Source of the DNA: a virus
DNA length: 64,000 bases
IMG/VR virus record: IMGVR_UViG_3300005096_000103
Location: 62,001-126,000 of that record
Strand: one strand, 5' to 3'
Positions 18,235 through 27,121 of this stretch are shown here, one piece after another (the first letter of the stretch is position 1; each line of letters begins with the position of its first letter). The translations under genes were made by a program, and so were the position numbers. Below the pieces are notes generated by a model that was not told where the DNA came from, did not search any database, and saw only the letters and a list, made by a program, of their open reading frames with translations.

Positions 18235-19341
18235 ATGCTTACAGACGATCTCGTAGAAAAAATGGCTAAGCTAGGTAAACAACGTTCTACACCTGTACCC
18301 TCTGGCTACCCTGTCAATCTATCGTTCGAGCTGAAGATGGCTCGTATCGCTAACCTGTTGAAGATGCCCTCTATCCCTAAGATCCCTAACGTCGTAGGAT
18401 CTTCTACTAAGGGTCTCGGGGACTCGGTATCTGCTTCAGCAAAGTCATTCTCTGCAAGTTCATTATCTCCAAAGTCGTTATCACCTAAGACTAACTTTAA
18501 GCCTATTGCAGCTCCTAAGCCTAAGCTACCTGCTACAGCGTCTAGCATAGCACCGGCAAAGAAACTGCAAGGTGGTAGTGCAGACTGGACCGCATCGGTA
18601 AAGTCAGCAAAAGTTACAGAAGTAGATGTCTTTAAGCTCACTAGGAAGCAAAAGGATATACAGCTGTGGAAGGACTGGAAGCACAGTGGACATAAGCCTG
18701 GAGCATTAAAGCCGCTGATGTCTGCGCTAGCCCCTGTTATTTTTAGCCAGACTAAGATGTGGAAAGGTCAAGTTCCAGACTACGCCCTAGATCGTACAGC
18801 TCAAAGCCTGGCGCTCAAAGCATTGTATAGTTACGACCCTAATAAAGGCGCGGCGCTCAATACACACGTAACAAATGGTCTGCGTAAGATAAGCAGGACC
18901 GTCTACCAGAACCAAGATATTATAAGACTACCTGAAGATAAAAAGCTTGAGAGTCAAGCCATCTTCAAATCAACTCAGGCTCTAGAGGACGAGCTAGGAC
19001 GGACGCCTTCCGATATGGAACTAGCCGATGATCTAGGGTGGAATGTCAATAAAGTCCGAAAGTCACAGGGACTCGGGGTTAACGAGTTGGTATCTAGTCT
19101 CGATGCAGGTGGTTTGTCTTTAGGGGATAATGGCGACTCTGATCGTAAACTGCGTGATACGATACATTACGTATACGCGGGATTACCTCCTACTGACCAA
19201 GTCATCTTTGAGCATTCAACTGGGTTTAGCGGAAAGCCTCGCAAGACAGCACTGCAGATATCTAAGATGGTTAAGATGTCACCTGGGCAAGTTCACCAGC
19301 GTAAGAAATCAATAGCTGATATGCTAAAGAAGGTGATGTAA
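18235..19341 (+). CDS. Sigma-70-family-like protein encoded in the tail operon
   Basis: 368 residues. The first ~120 are Ser/Ala/Pro/Lys-rich and look disordered. Residues about 170-225 resemble sigma region 2: LALKALYSYDPNKGAALNTH, VTNGLRKISR, then DIIRLPEDK. Residues about 240-275 match region 3 (LGRTPSDMELADDLGWNVNK). Residues about 315-368 look like region 4 with a C-terminal helix-turn-helix (TALQISKMVKMSPGQVHQRK). It should bind core RNA polymerase or DNA. Its unusual place between hub and M15 peptidase genes suggests a late product, perhaps packaged, but that is inference. It is a candidate reader of the TGGTATAAG promoters in this window. Confidence 0.82.
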   Translation: MLTDDLVEKMAKLGKQRSTPVPSGYPVNLSFELKMARIANLLKMPSIPKIPNVVGSSTKGLGDSVSASAKSFSASSLSPKSLSPKTNFKPIAAPKPKLPATASSIAPAKKLQGGSADWTASVKSAKVTEVDVFKLTRKQKDIQLWKDWKHSGHKPGALKPLMSALAPVIFSQTKMWKGQVPDYALDRTAQSLALKALYSYDPNKGAALNTHVTNGLRKISRTVYQNQDIIRLPEDKKLESQAIFKSTQALEDELGRTPSDMELADDLGWNVNKVRKSQGLGVNELVSSLDAGGLSLGDNGDSDRKLRDTIHYVYAGLPPTDQVIFEHSTGFSGKPRKTALQISKMVKMSPGQVHQRKKSIADMLKKVM

Positions 19342-20127
19342 GTGCAACGTACAGTGTTTAAAGGTCCACCTGAGAAGAGGGTTAGGGTTAAAAACCTAGG
19401 GATCTTAACAAAGACGGATCCTAGAGCTGTACTACTAGACGCTAAGCTGCGCGGTGGTGGTAGACAGTGGCTCCACTGGAGAGCTGCGACTAAGTTAGCC
19501 CAGTTGCTACAAGCCGCGTGGTCTGTAACCCCTGATCTAAGGGCAGTGTCCTGTCTAAGAGACCCAAAGAAAGATACTAAGGAAGAGTGGATAGCTAAGA
19601 TCAAAGCCTTTGACATTACGCCATCAGCCAGAGCGCCTAACGGTCCTAGAAAATACTGGAAGGTGACAGATCAAACAGAAGATCAATCTAGGAAACGGTT
19701 ATTCAGATTCAGAGCGTATAACAGTGGTCACGAAACCGGGCTATCTGTTGACTTTGCGTCTAGGTCAGAGGGTCTAGGGACCAACAGTAAACGTATCCAC
19801 TTTTATAGGGGTACACAGGTTTACGCGTGGCTAGCTTCCAACGCTATTAACTACGGGTTCACACCTTATAATAACGAACCGTGGCATTGGGAGTTATTCC
19901 TAACTCGCAAAGAATGGTTAGAGCTGCCTGACGGCGGATTCGTGATGCCAGACGCTTATGCGGCTAGAGCTACAGGCTTTAGTAGCGTCACACGTTATGA
20001 CGCCTATCAAAGTGCAAAAGACCCTCTAGCTGCAGACGTTCCTCTCGATAAAAAAATAGTTTACAAGATAGACCACGTACGTAGTATCGGAAAACTCTTT
20101 GACTTTGACTTAAACGTCTGGAGATAG
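19342..20127 (+). CDS. M15-family (VanY/D-Ala-D-Ala carboxypeptidase-like) peptidase
   Basis: 261 residues from GTG 19342, 1 nt after the previous gene. It has the M15 zinc motif SGHETGLSVDFAS, giving ligands H130 and D137, and NNEPWHWE, giving catalytic E179 and ligand H182. The enzyme would cut peptidoglycan stem peptides. It lies inside the baseplate region rather than beside a holin, so it may be a tail-associated entry hydrolase; an endolysin role is also possible. The N-terminal ~100 residues are basic and may bind the virion or wall. No signal peptide. Confidence 0.88.
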   Translation: MQRTVFKGPPEKRVRVKNLGILTKTDPRAVLLDAKLRGGGRQWLHWRAATKLAQLLQAAWSVTPDLRAVSCLRDPKKDTKEEWIAKIKAFDITPSARAPNGPRKYWKVTDQTEDQSRKRLFRFRAYNSGHETGLSVDFASRSEGLGTNSKRIHFYRGTQVYAWLASNAINYGFTPYNNEPWHWELFLTRKEWLELPDGGFVMPDAYAARATGFSSVTRYDAYQSAKDPLAADVPLDKKIVYKIDHVRSIGKLFDFDLNVWR

Positions 20128-20168
20128 AATAGTGTATACTGGACTCCTTTTGAGGGGAGTGTGACACC

Positions 20169-20612
20169 TTGGCAAATACAAAAGACGACATTTGGGTTAA
20201 CCTATTTAGTGACGAACTCAATCAGGTGCAGTTCTCCTTTGGGTTAGGGGCGGGAGAGATACAGCGTGTATCAGGTAAGACACGCGTGCTTATGCAGTGG
20301 GTCAAAGTCCTTATGACCCGCCCAGGCTCTAATATCTTTGATCTTAACTACGGTACAGTGTTCAGCGAGCTTGTAAACTCTAATACTTCTGACGACGCAT
20401 ACGCTCGTGAAGTTGGAGCGGCTGGTATAGACCAGGCAACGGCAATTATAAAAAAGAATCAGTTAGGTAAGAGTTTCCCTGCAGGTGAGCGTCTAGAAAA
20501 CCACGAACTCCTCTCATTCGAAAAGTTGTCTGATACGAGCGTGTCCTTCATCGTGTCTCTCGTAAACGAACTCGGTGAGTCTATGTTGGTTGGCATTAGA
20601 ACAGGAAGTTGA
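20169..20612 (+). CDS. gp25/gpW-like baseplate wedge protein
   Basis: 147 residues from TTG 20169, with GAGGGGAGT at 20153-20161. The segment VLMTRPGSNIFDLNYGTVFSELV matches the core pattern of gp25-like baseplate proteins (a TRPG-x-D-x-x-G stretch), and the length fits. It is directly followed by the J-like gene, the usual order for contractile tails. In the baseplate these proteins link the sheath to the wedge. The 41-base gap before it has a small ACTCC/GGAGT hairpin that includes the Shine-Dalgarno site. Confidence 0.78.
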   Translation: MANTKDDIWVNLFSDELNQVQFSFGLGAGEIQRVSGKTRVLMQWVKVLMTRPGSNIFDLNYGTVFSELVNSNTSDDAYAREVGAAGIDQATAIIKKNQLGKSFPAGERLENHELLSFEKLSDTSVSFIVSLVNELGESMLVGIRTGS

Positions 20613-20615
20613 TAA

Positions 20616-23090
20616 ATGGCCACTGTAACGTTATCTGCGTCTGACATACAGAAAGCTGAAGAGTTTGTAGCTAGCTTCTTAGCAGCTGAAAACCCTGATG
20701 CTGACTACTCTAAAGGTTCAACCCTCCGAGATCTCGCGGTACGCGGTATCGCTATCTCATATGCGTACCTCACCTCACTATCTGATAAGGTACGCACGCT
20801 CTCAAGAATCAAAGAGATAGCTGTTATCACTGACGATGAAGAGCGTGCTGAGGCTATAATCAATTTCTCAGCTAACTTCTTTCTCACGCCACGAGCTGGT
20901 CGATACGCCCAGGGTTTAGTAGATATCTACTTTGATAAGCCCGTGTTTGGTGTTGTACCTAGCGCGTCTATATTCACGTTCAATTCTACGATTAACTACG
21001 TCCTTAACAACTTAGGTCAGCCACTAATCTTTGACACTGGAGATCTGACTACCGTATCCGTAGGTTTAGGGGGCAATACTCAGGTCCTGTATACGCTTCG
21101 TGTCCCTATCATAGCACTGAAAGTTGGAACTAGCTCACACATCGTTCCTCAAGTAGCTAGCAACTTTACTAGATTTCTCGCTGAAATAGTAAAAGTCGAA
21201 TCTATAGAGCCTATCACAAACGGTAGTGACGTTGAAGATGCTGATGTTTTCTTAGAGCGGATCCCTAACGCAATAACTGTAAGGAATCTACTGACTGAAC
21301 GTTCAATAACTACAGTTCTCACAGAAGGTTATCCACAGATAAGCTCACTCACTGTCATCGGCGCTGAAGACAGTGAGATGACTCGGGATATATCTCCCAT
21401 CTCCACAGAAGCTTTACCAATACACACAGGTGGTTCTGTAGACATTTTTGTTGATACTGGGATCATCACTACAGTATTCGAGGGTCTTATAGGTTCTCCA
21501 GCTACAGAGCGCTCCCCCTTGATTACAGTCTTCCGTGACTTACAGCTTATCGATATGGGAGTTGACTGGCGTGGTATGGTCGAACCAGGGGATACACTAC
21601 GAATCTACAATACTGAGGGGTCTGAGCCTAGCCTCTATCTAATACATAATGTTAGCGGTTACTTCCTCAGAGTCCAGGACCTCTTGCCGTTCAAGACGGC
21701 CAGGCCTGTAATCCTGCATAACGGAACCCGCTATGAGGAGTGTACACTCGTTGTTGCGACACTTATACTTACAGTCCCCTATACAAAGTTCACGAGTAGT
21801 GACATCGGTAACTTTGTATACCTCTGGGCTGCGGGTGATGCCTACTACAAAGAGATCAAATCCATCGTCAATCTGACCAGTCAAGGTTATGGGGACGTAG
21901 AACTAATTGACGTTGAAGGCGACCTCGCTACGTTTGCTACTAGTGGCATATCTGTGAGTGCATATGACTCTAAGGTCGAGTACTCTATTGGAGACGATGC
22001 TCCTACATACGCTAATAAGATGAGCAAGCGAGACTTTGGCCAGATAACTCGTAGTTACTTCTCGCCTGATGGAGTTATACTTACCGGGCTCCCAATATAC
22101 AAGATACACAGTGTAACACTCGTAGATACCACAAATCTTGCTGCATCTGCCGAAGTAGGTGGGGCGTCATTCGTAACTAGAGTTAATGTTCCACCAGAGA
22201 TGAAAGCAGATAAGACGCTCAACTATGAGTATCAAGCTATCAGCTTTGCCCCTAACTACCACCAGTCTACTAAAAGCTCGACACTAATACGTGTAGGCCC
22301 TGTGGACTCTAGAGGTGGCAACCAAGGCTCACTCGCTGTAACGAATGCTGCAACTCGGCAGGGCGTCTTTTCTAGTTTAGCTCCTGACTTTACTGTAGCA
22401 GACGTAGGCCTTGAGATCCTAGTGACCAAGGCGTTCAACCCTGGAAACGCAGGGCTTTATACGATTGATAGTGTCATAGACTCTAAGAACGTAAACGTAA
22501 CTAAAAACTCAAGGCACTATGATCCTGATGCTTTGGCTAATGAGATAAACTTAACCTGGGAAGTTATCGCGTCTAGTCGCGTTAGCGGATTACTACGTGT
22601 TACCTACGACACACTGAGTAACTTTAGTAGCCTGGCTGCATACGTTCAAGATTCTCCAGATCGTGTTGTAGCCTCAAGCCCGTTAGTTAAAGGCTACCAC
22701 CCTGTCTACCTTAGCATGAGCTTGAACTACACTGTTAAGACTGGTGAAGACCCGCCTGACGAAAATCAGATGAAAGCCAGTGTTGTAGACTTCGTAAACA
22801 ACTTCCTGGCTACTGACGTACTCAACGTAGGAGATATTACTAGCTACCTACGTCGGGCATTTACGAGCATAGGAAATATACTGCAACCTGTTAAAGTGGA
22901 CTACACGCTATACTCTCCCACAGGGGATGCTATCGTGTTCACTACCTACGACATAGTTGAAATATCCTCTACTAGTCTACTCTCTGCTTCGGACAGCGCA
23001 CTCTACTCCCTCGCTAAGAAATACGGGGTTAGTGATCGAACTGTGAGATATGTCTGTACCCGCAGTGACATCTCCCTCCTGAAGGTGTAA
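20616..23090 (+). CDS. Baseplate J-like wedge protein
   Basis: 824 residues. The N-terminus has the family hallmark: a helix, then ENPDADYSKGSTLRDLAVRG and a helix LSDKVRTLSRIKEI. The C-terminal region (VVDFVNNFLATDVLNVGDI, then YLRRAF) matches the end of J-like/gp47 wedge proteins. A central insertion carries beta-rich domains, one of which (FNPGNAGLYTIDSV) recurs in the next protein. It is longer than typical gpJ (about 300-400), as in large myoviruses. It starts 3 nt after the gp25-like gene and ends 2 nt before the next, so the three are translated as a unit. Confidence 0.82.
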   Translation: MATVTLSASDIQKAEEFVASFLAAENPDADYSKGSTLRDLAVRGIAISYAYLTSLSDKVRTLSRIKEIAVITDDEERAEAIINFSANFFLTPRAGRYAQGLVDIYFDKPVFGVVPSASIFTFNSTINYVLNNLGQPLIFDTGDLTTVSVGLGGNTQVLYTLRVPIIALKVGTSSHIVPQVASNFTRFLAEIVKVESIEPITNGSDVEDADVFLERIPNAITVRNLLTERSITTVLTEGYPQISSLTVIGAEDSEMTRDISPISTEALPIHTGGSVDIFVDTGIITTVFEGLIGSPATERSPLITVFRDLQLIDMGVDWRGMVEPGDTLRIYNTEGSEPSLYLIHNVSGYFLRVQDLLPFKTARPVILHNGTRYEECTLVVATLILTVPYTKFTSSDIGNFVYLWAAGDAYYKEIKSIVNLTSQGYGDVELIDVEGDLATFATSGISVSAYDSKVEYSIGDDAPTYANKMSKRDFGQITRSYFSPDGVILTGLPIYKIHSVTLVDTTNLAASAEVGGASFVTRVNVPPEMKADKTLNYEYQAISFAPNYHQSTKSSTLIRVGPVDSRGGNQGSLAVTNAATRQGVFSSLAPDFTVADVGLEILVTKAFNPGNAGLYTIDSVIDSKNVNVTKNSRHYDPDALANEINLTWEVIASSRVSGLLRVTYDTLSNFSSLAAYVQDSPDRVVASSPLVKGYHPVYLSMSLNYTVKTGEDPPDENQMKASVVDFVNNFLATDVLNVGDITSYLRRAFTSIGNILQPVKVDYTLYSPTGDAIVFTTYDIVEISSTSLLSASDSALYSLAKKYGVSDRTVRYVCTRSDISLLKV

Positions 23091-23092
23091 TT

Positions 23093-26000
23093 ATGAGCGA
23101 ATTCCCTGGAGACGAAGACACCTATCTTAAGAACCTCGATTCATTCTGGACAGAGCTATTCACTGATACACCTATCCTAAACTCTATGTACCGTGGAGCT
23201 GAGGCCTTAATGGCTGAGTCGTACTTCACTCTCCTCCGGGAAGCTGCGTCGACTACTCTACAAAATACCCCTATCTATGCCCGCGAGTACTTCTCCGTCA
23301 TCTCATTCGTTGAGAGTGATCTTAAACTCGTTACTAGCGCAGGTACAACGTTCTATACATTCCTTCTCCCTGTGGGGGTGCAGTCTGTAGCGTTTATCAA
23401 AGATAGACCTCTAGATGAGAATACCATTCTAGAGAACGACCGAGACTATACAGTTAGCGATGTCACAACTATTATCCTGCCTGGAGCGCCATTAGAAGCT
23501 ACACGACGATTAATTTCGTTTTCAGCAAATCCTTTTGATATTGAAGGTGTAGCTACGACAATAGAGACGTTAACGTCTAATACACTTAACGCAGCAACAG
23601 ATGGGTTTGTGTCGGGTGGTCGACCACCTACGCACATCACATCATCATCTCTAGACCAGAATACACTGCTGAATAGTCGTAACTCGACCCGTCGTACATT
23701 TACGACGCTAGGGATAGTAGCGTCTCGTAGAACCTCCACGTTCTACCAGGGAAACATCTCTTGGCTTGAAGCTCCGTCACCTGTTTTCAGTGTAGAGCAC
23801 GTCGGCCTAACAATCAGAGTCTATGACTCTGGTGGACTTATTGGAACTGGAAAGGTCACTGGCGTATTCTCATCTCGCGTAGTAACTACAGACACGAGCT
23901 ACGTTACTTTAGATCCTACCGTAAGCTTCGAGCTGGTTAACCCTGACTTACTCTCTAGTACAGTAGGCTACGAGATTGTAATACAGGATAGCTACAACCC
24001 CGCTAACTCGGGTATATACACTGTAAGTTCTGTGACTAACGGACTCTCTGTAGTTTTGGACAGGCCACTGAGCTATCTATCTACTGCTCTACAGACTCAA
24101 ACGCTATGTACGCGGGTTGGTAGTATAGTATCTATATTGACTGGACTAACACGGGTAACCCTTAATGACGTGGGAAATTATATTTTCCTTAGCGACCAGA
24201 TTGGCGCAACAGGCTGGTTCCAGATCGTAACGGTTACCAGCCCTAACGTTGATAACTTCATGCAGGTAATTACTGTAGCAGAGTCGTTAGCAGCCTTCGA
24301 CTTGTTTAATCTAGTACTGAGTATTCATAGGATTCCAGTACAGTCTGCGAATATAGGCTGGATACTTCGTACACCCGCTAATGCTCGTAAGATCTCGTTA
24401 GTAGGCGTCGACGTACTTTACGATGATCTATCTCTAGCGTCAAAATACGGTGTACTTCTTGGTAAAGAAGAGGTCTCTAGTCTCACGTACAAAACTCTTC
24501 TCGAAGGCGTGTCACAATACTACTGGAAGGGCCCGACGATAAAAACGCTTTACTCTGCACTTAACTCTATGGCCTCGCTCCCTATAGTTAAAGAAGATAA
24601 AGAGACGCTAGTGAGTCTTGTAGACAACTCCGGTGTTACGACAGTCACTACTTCACTAAATACTTACATACTACCTACAGCACTAGTAAGAGATGATCTA
24701 CTGCTACCTGAGAACTCGTCCTACAAATTCTACAAACTTGAGCATCTAAGTAAAGCTATCATACTTGAAGACGATTATATAGACGAGACATGGCTCTACG
24801 GTAAAAAGCTGCCGACTAAGACGCTACCTCTAGCTACAGAAGCTCAGCGTCGCGTAGATACACGCCAGTATGTGACTACGTTTAATGGTAGCTGGAACTA
24901 CGGGGACATCGGTGTAAACTTCGGCAAGTCTACTGCGGGCGCGATATACCCTAACACAATCCTTAACTATCAAGACGCGTTCTTAGTCGCAGGGTCAACT
25001 GATACGCTTTTTTTCTCACTAGGAGCGTCAAAGATAACTCCCTCGCTTATCGGTAAGACTGTCTATATAAATGGAGAGCAGAATAGTATTAAAGCGGTCC
25101 TTAGTGACACACAGCTAACACTCACAAACCCTCTAGATACTACATACATCGCTAGTCTTACAGGCGATGGTTTTATGTTTGGAAACCAGCTTATATTCCT
25201 CCCTGCTAATAAACTTATCCTGGATAAGAAATACATTGGTGGGATAGTTAGATGGGTCGAAGGTCTAGGAACCGGTCTAAATGTTATCGACTCCTTAATA
25301 TGGGATAGCACTAGTGGATTCTATGTTAGCAACGTAGATGGTACCGCGGCTAACCATCCTATTAGAATCGTAACGTTCGATATGTCTATACCTGTAGTAA
25401 TACTTAACAAACCCCCAACACACCTCACGCTAGGTACAACTACAGCTAGCCTAGTGTCTTCAAATATATTCGGGGTGAGCTACGACCTGACTGATCTGTC
25501 TATAGACTCTGTTAACCTACAAGCGGACATCTCAGATATAGTGGTTAAAGGTCGACCAGCACACACTCTACTCCTTAACCAACCCTTTGCGCTCCTTAGT
25601 GACCTAGCTAGTTTCTCTGATGATCTACGTAGCTTATCTGTATTACCTGAAGAACTATTCAGAGTCATGTCTAACCCATTGACTATGAATGGGGGCTGGG
25701 TGTACGGAGACTCATACACACTAGTTAATGGGTACATAACCTGGAACAAACGGTATTTTGGTCCTGAAGTGTTAAATACTGTAGCTCTTCCTACAAACCC
25801 TTTCGACGCTAATGGTCTGATTCTGCACAGAGCTTTCGACGCTACATATGCAACCGAAGTTTATGTCTCTGCATACCTAAAGTCTGGTGGTGTAGCAGGA
25901 GTATACACACTAGAAGTTATGCTGTGGGATTCAGGTGCAAACATCTGGCTAGCAACAGGTATCATAAAGAGCGTGTCTAACGCTGCTGGGAGTCCTATTA

Positions 26001-26515
26001 CGATGTTCAACACTGGCGGAGCCCCTATAGCGTTCAAGCTTACACCTGTAGGTGCTGCTGTAATCTCTGATGTCTGTCTTGCTGTTGGGGCGCGCCGTGC
26101 ATTAGGTATCTTCGTTACACATAGCGCCTACACTCTATCCGGTTCAGCGGGGTCTATAATCCTCGGTAACAATGTTATGACTGACGCAGCGTCAACGTTC
26201 TTTGATCTTGACGTAGGGCGTGAAATTTCGCTTACGTACCCTGGATCGCCAGAAGTGTACGATAGCTGTCGGATAGTCTCGATACCTTCTCCGACGTCTG
26301 TGCGTTTGGTCTTTTCTTCTAGTAACCTCGACTATACAGCTCCTATGACCTCTGGTATAATCTCATGGAAGTTTAGAGCCCAGAGACGCTGGGGTCAAAC
26401 ACCTGTTGAGATAGGCTACACACTAACACCTAGCGTCCATAATCCAACAGGGACTGTCGCTGGAGATAATTTTATCGAAGAACTTCCAGTAGAAGTGAGC
26501 CTATTTGACACCTAA
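23093..26515 (+). CDS. Large baseplate protein (1140 aa)
   Basis: Starts 2 nt after the J-like gene. The N-terminus (helical, YFTLLREAASTTLQNTPIYA) resembles a wedge protein. The body is beta-rich with repeated domains; SYNPANSGIYTVSSVTNG is a clear relative of a segment in the J-like protein, showing shared domains between neighbours. The C-terminal third (LEVMLWDSGANIWLATGIIK) looks like a carbohydrate- or fibre-attachment fold. Probably a baseplate component carrying or anchoring fibres. No enzymatic motif was seen. Confidence 0.7.
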   Translation: MSEFPGDEDTYLKNLDSFWTELFTDTPILNSMYRGAEALMAESYFTLLREAASTTLQNTPIYAREYFSVISFVESDLKLVTSAGTTFYTFLLPVGVQSVAFIKDRPLDENTILENDRDYTVSDVTTIILPGAPLEATRRLISFSANPFDIEGVATTIETLTSNTLNAATDGFVSGGRPPTHITSSSLDQNTLLNSRNSTRRTFTTLGIVASRRTSTFYQGNISWLEAPSPVFSVEHVGLTIRVYDSGGLIGTGKVTGVFSSRVVTTDTSYVTLDPTVSFELVNPDLLSSTVGYEIVIQDSYNPANSGIYTVSSVTNGLSVVLDRPLSYLSTALQTQTLCTRVGSIVSILTGLTRVTLNDVGNYIFLSDQIGATGWFQIVTVTSPNVDNFMQVITVAESLAAFDLFNLVLSIHRIPVQSANIGWILRTPANARKISLVGVDVLYDDLSLASKYGVLLGKEEVSSLTYKTLLEGVSQYYWKGPTIKTLYSALNSMASLPIVKEDKETLVSLVDNSGVTTVTTSLNTYILPTALVRDDLLLPENSSYKFYKLEHLSKAIILEDDYIDETWLYGKKLPTKTLPLATEAQRRVDTRQYVTTFNGSWNYGDIGVNFGKSTAGAIYPNTILNYQDAFLVAGSTDTLFFSLGASKITPSLIGKTVYINGEQNSIKAVLSDTQLTLTNPLDTTYIASLTGDGFMFGNQLIFLPANKLILDKKYIGGIVRWVEGLGTGLNVIDSLIWDSTSGFYVSNVDGTAANHPIRIVTFDMSIPVVILNKPPTHLTLGTTTASLVSSNIFGVSYDLTDLSIDSVNLQADISDIVVKGRPAHTLLLNQPFALLSDLASFSDDLRSLSVLPEELFRVMSNPLTMNGGWVYGDSYTLVNGYITWNKRYFGPEVLNTVALPTNPFDANGLILHRAFDATYATEVYVSAYLKSGGVAGVYTLEVMLWDSGANIWLATGIIKSVSNAAGSPITMFNTGGAPIAFKLTPVGAAVISDVCLAVGARRALGIFVTHSAYTLSGSAGSIILGNNVMTDAASTFFDLDVGREISLTYPGSPEVYDSCRIVSIPSPTSVRLVFSSSNLDYTAPMTSGIISWKFRAQRRWGQTPVEIGYTLTPSVHNPTGTVAGDNFIEELPVEVSLFDT

Positions 26516-26554
26516 GGCCCACGACTTATAAAACCACGTAAGGAGCTCAACCTG

Positions 26555-27106
26555 ATGGCCAACGGATTTATTAGTTACGGCCGGACACGTATATACCGAA
26601 TAACGGATGACGAGCGTGTATGTATTCTTGATAAGAGAAACCAGGTAACAACTGCGTTTCTTACAAATATTATGCGGCTTCTACTTCAGCGGGCCACAGA
26701 TCCTGCTGCAGTAGAGAACCAGTTGTTCTCTATATGGTTTGAAGCTAGTGCAGTCGCTCTTGCTAATCCCTCTATTACAGACACTGGGCCTGATGCAGCT
26801 TCCACAGTTGTAGCGCAGAAGATCGTGGCTGACGGTGACAAGATTGACAGCTCAGAAGGTTCAGACACTGTAGTAGCTGAGGTTAAAGCCTCCCTTGACA
26901 AACTAGAAGGAGTTGGGACAAGCATTGCGGGCTTTAGCTTATTTACAAAAGGTACACTAGCTGCGCCTCCAGCACCAGGAGGTTGGGTCCCAGGTACTGA
27001 TAACGTATGGTGTGTTGCACGCCAGGTCATAAGCCCCTTCGTTAAAACAGATAAATTCGCTCTTGAGATGAAGTGGGCGATAATCCTTAAAGCAGTAACC
27101 GTTTAA
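26555..27106 (+). CDS. Hypothetical virion protein (183 aa)
   Basis: ATG 26555 has AAGGAG upstream (about 26540). The N-terminus (YGRTRIYRITDDERVCILDK) is basic and the rest is Ala/Val-rich. It has the size of small baseplate or fibre-connector proteins and lies between the large baseplate protein and the fibre-like protein. No family recognised. Confidence 0.68.
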   Translation: MANGFISYGRTRIYRITDDERVCILDKRNQVTTAFLTNIMRLLLQRATDPAAVENQLFSIWFEASAVALANPSITDTGPDAASTVVAQKIVADGDKIDSSEGSDTVVAEVKASLDKLEGVGTSIAGFSLFTKGTLAAPPAPGGWVPGTDNVWCVARQVISPFVKTDKFALEMKWAIILKAVTV

Positions 27107-27121
27107 TCAAAGGCAACACTG

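Noticed and set aside
26350-26361. TGGTATAAT promoter look-alike
   Set aside because: It is inside the large baseplate gene and has no gene start downstream on that strand within a reasonable distance.
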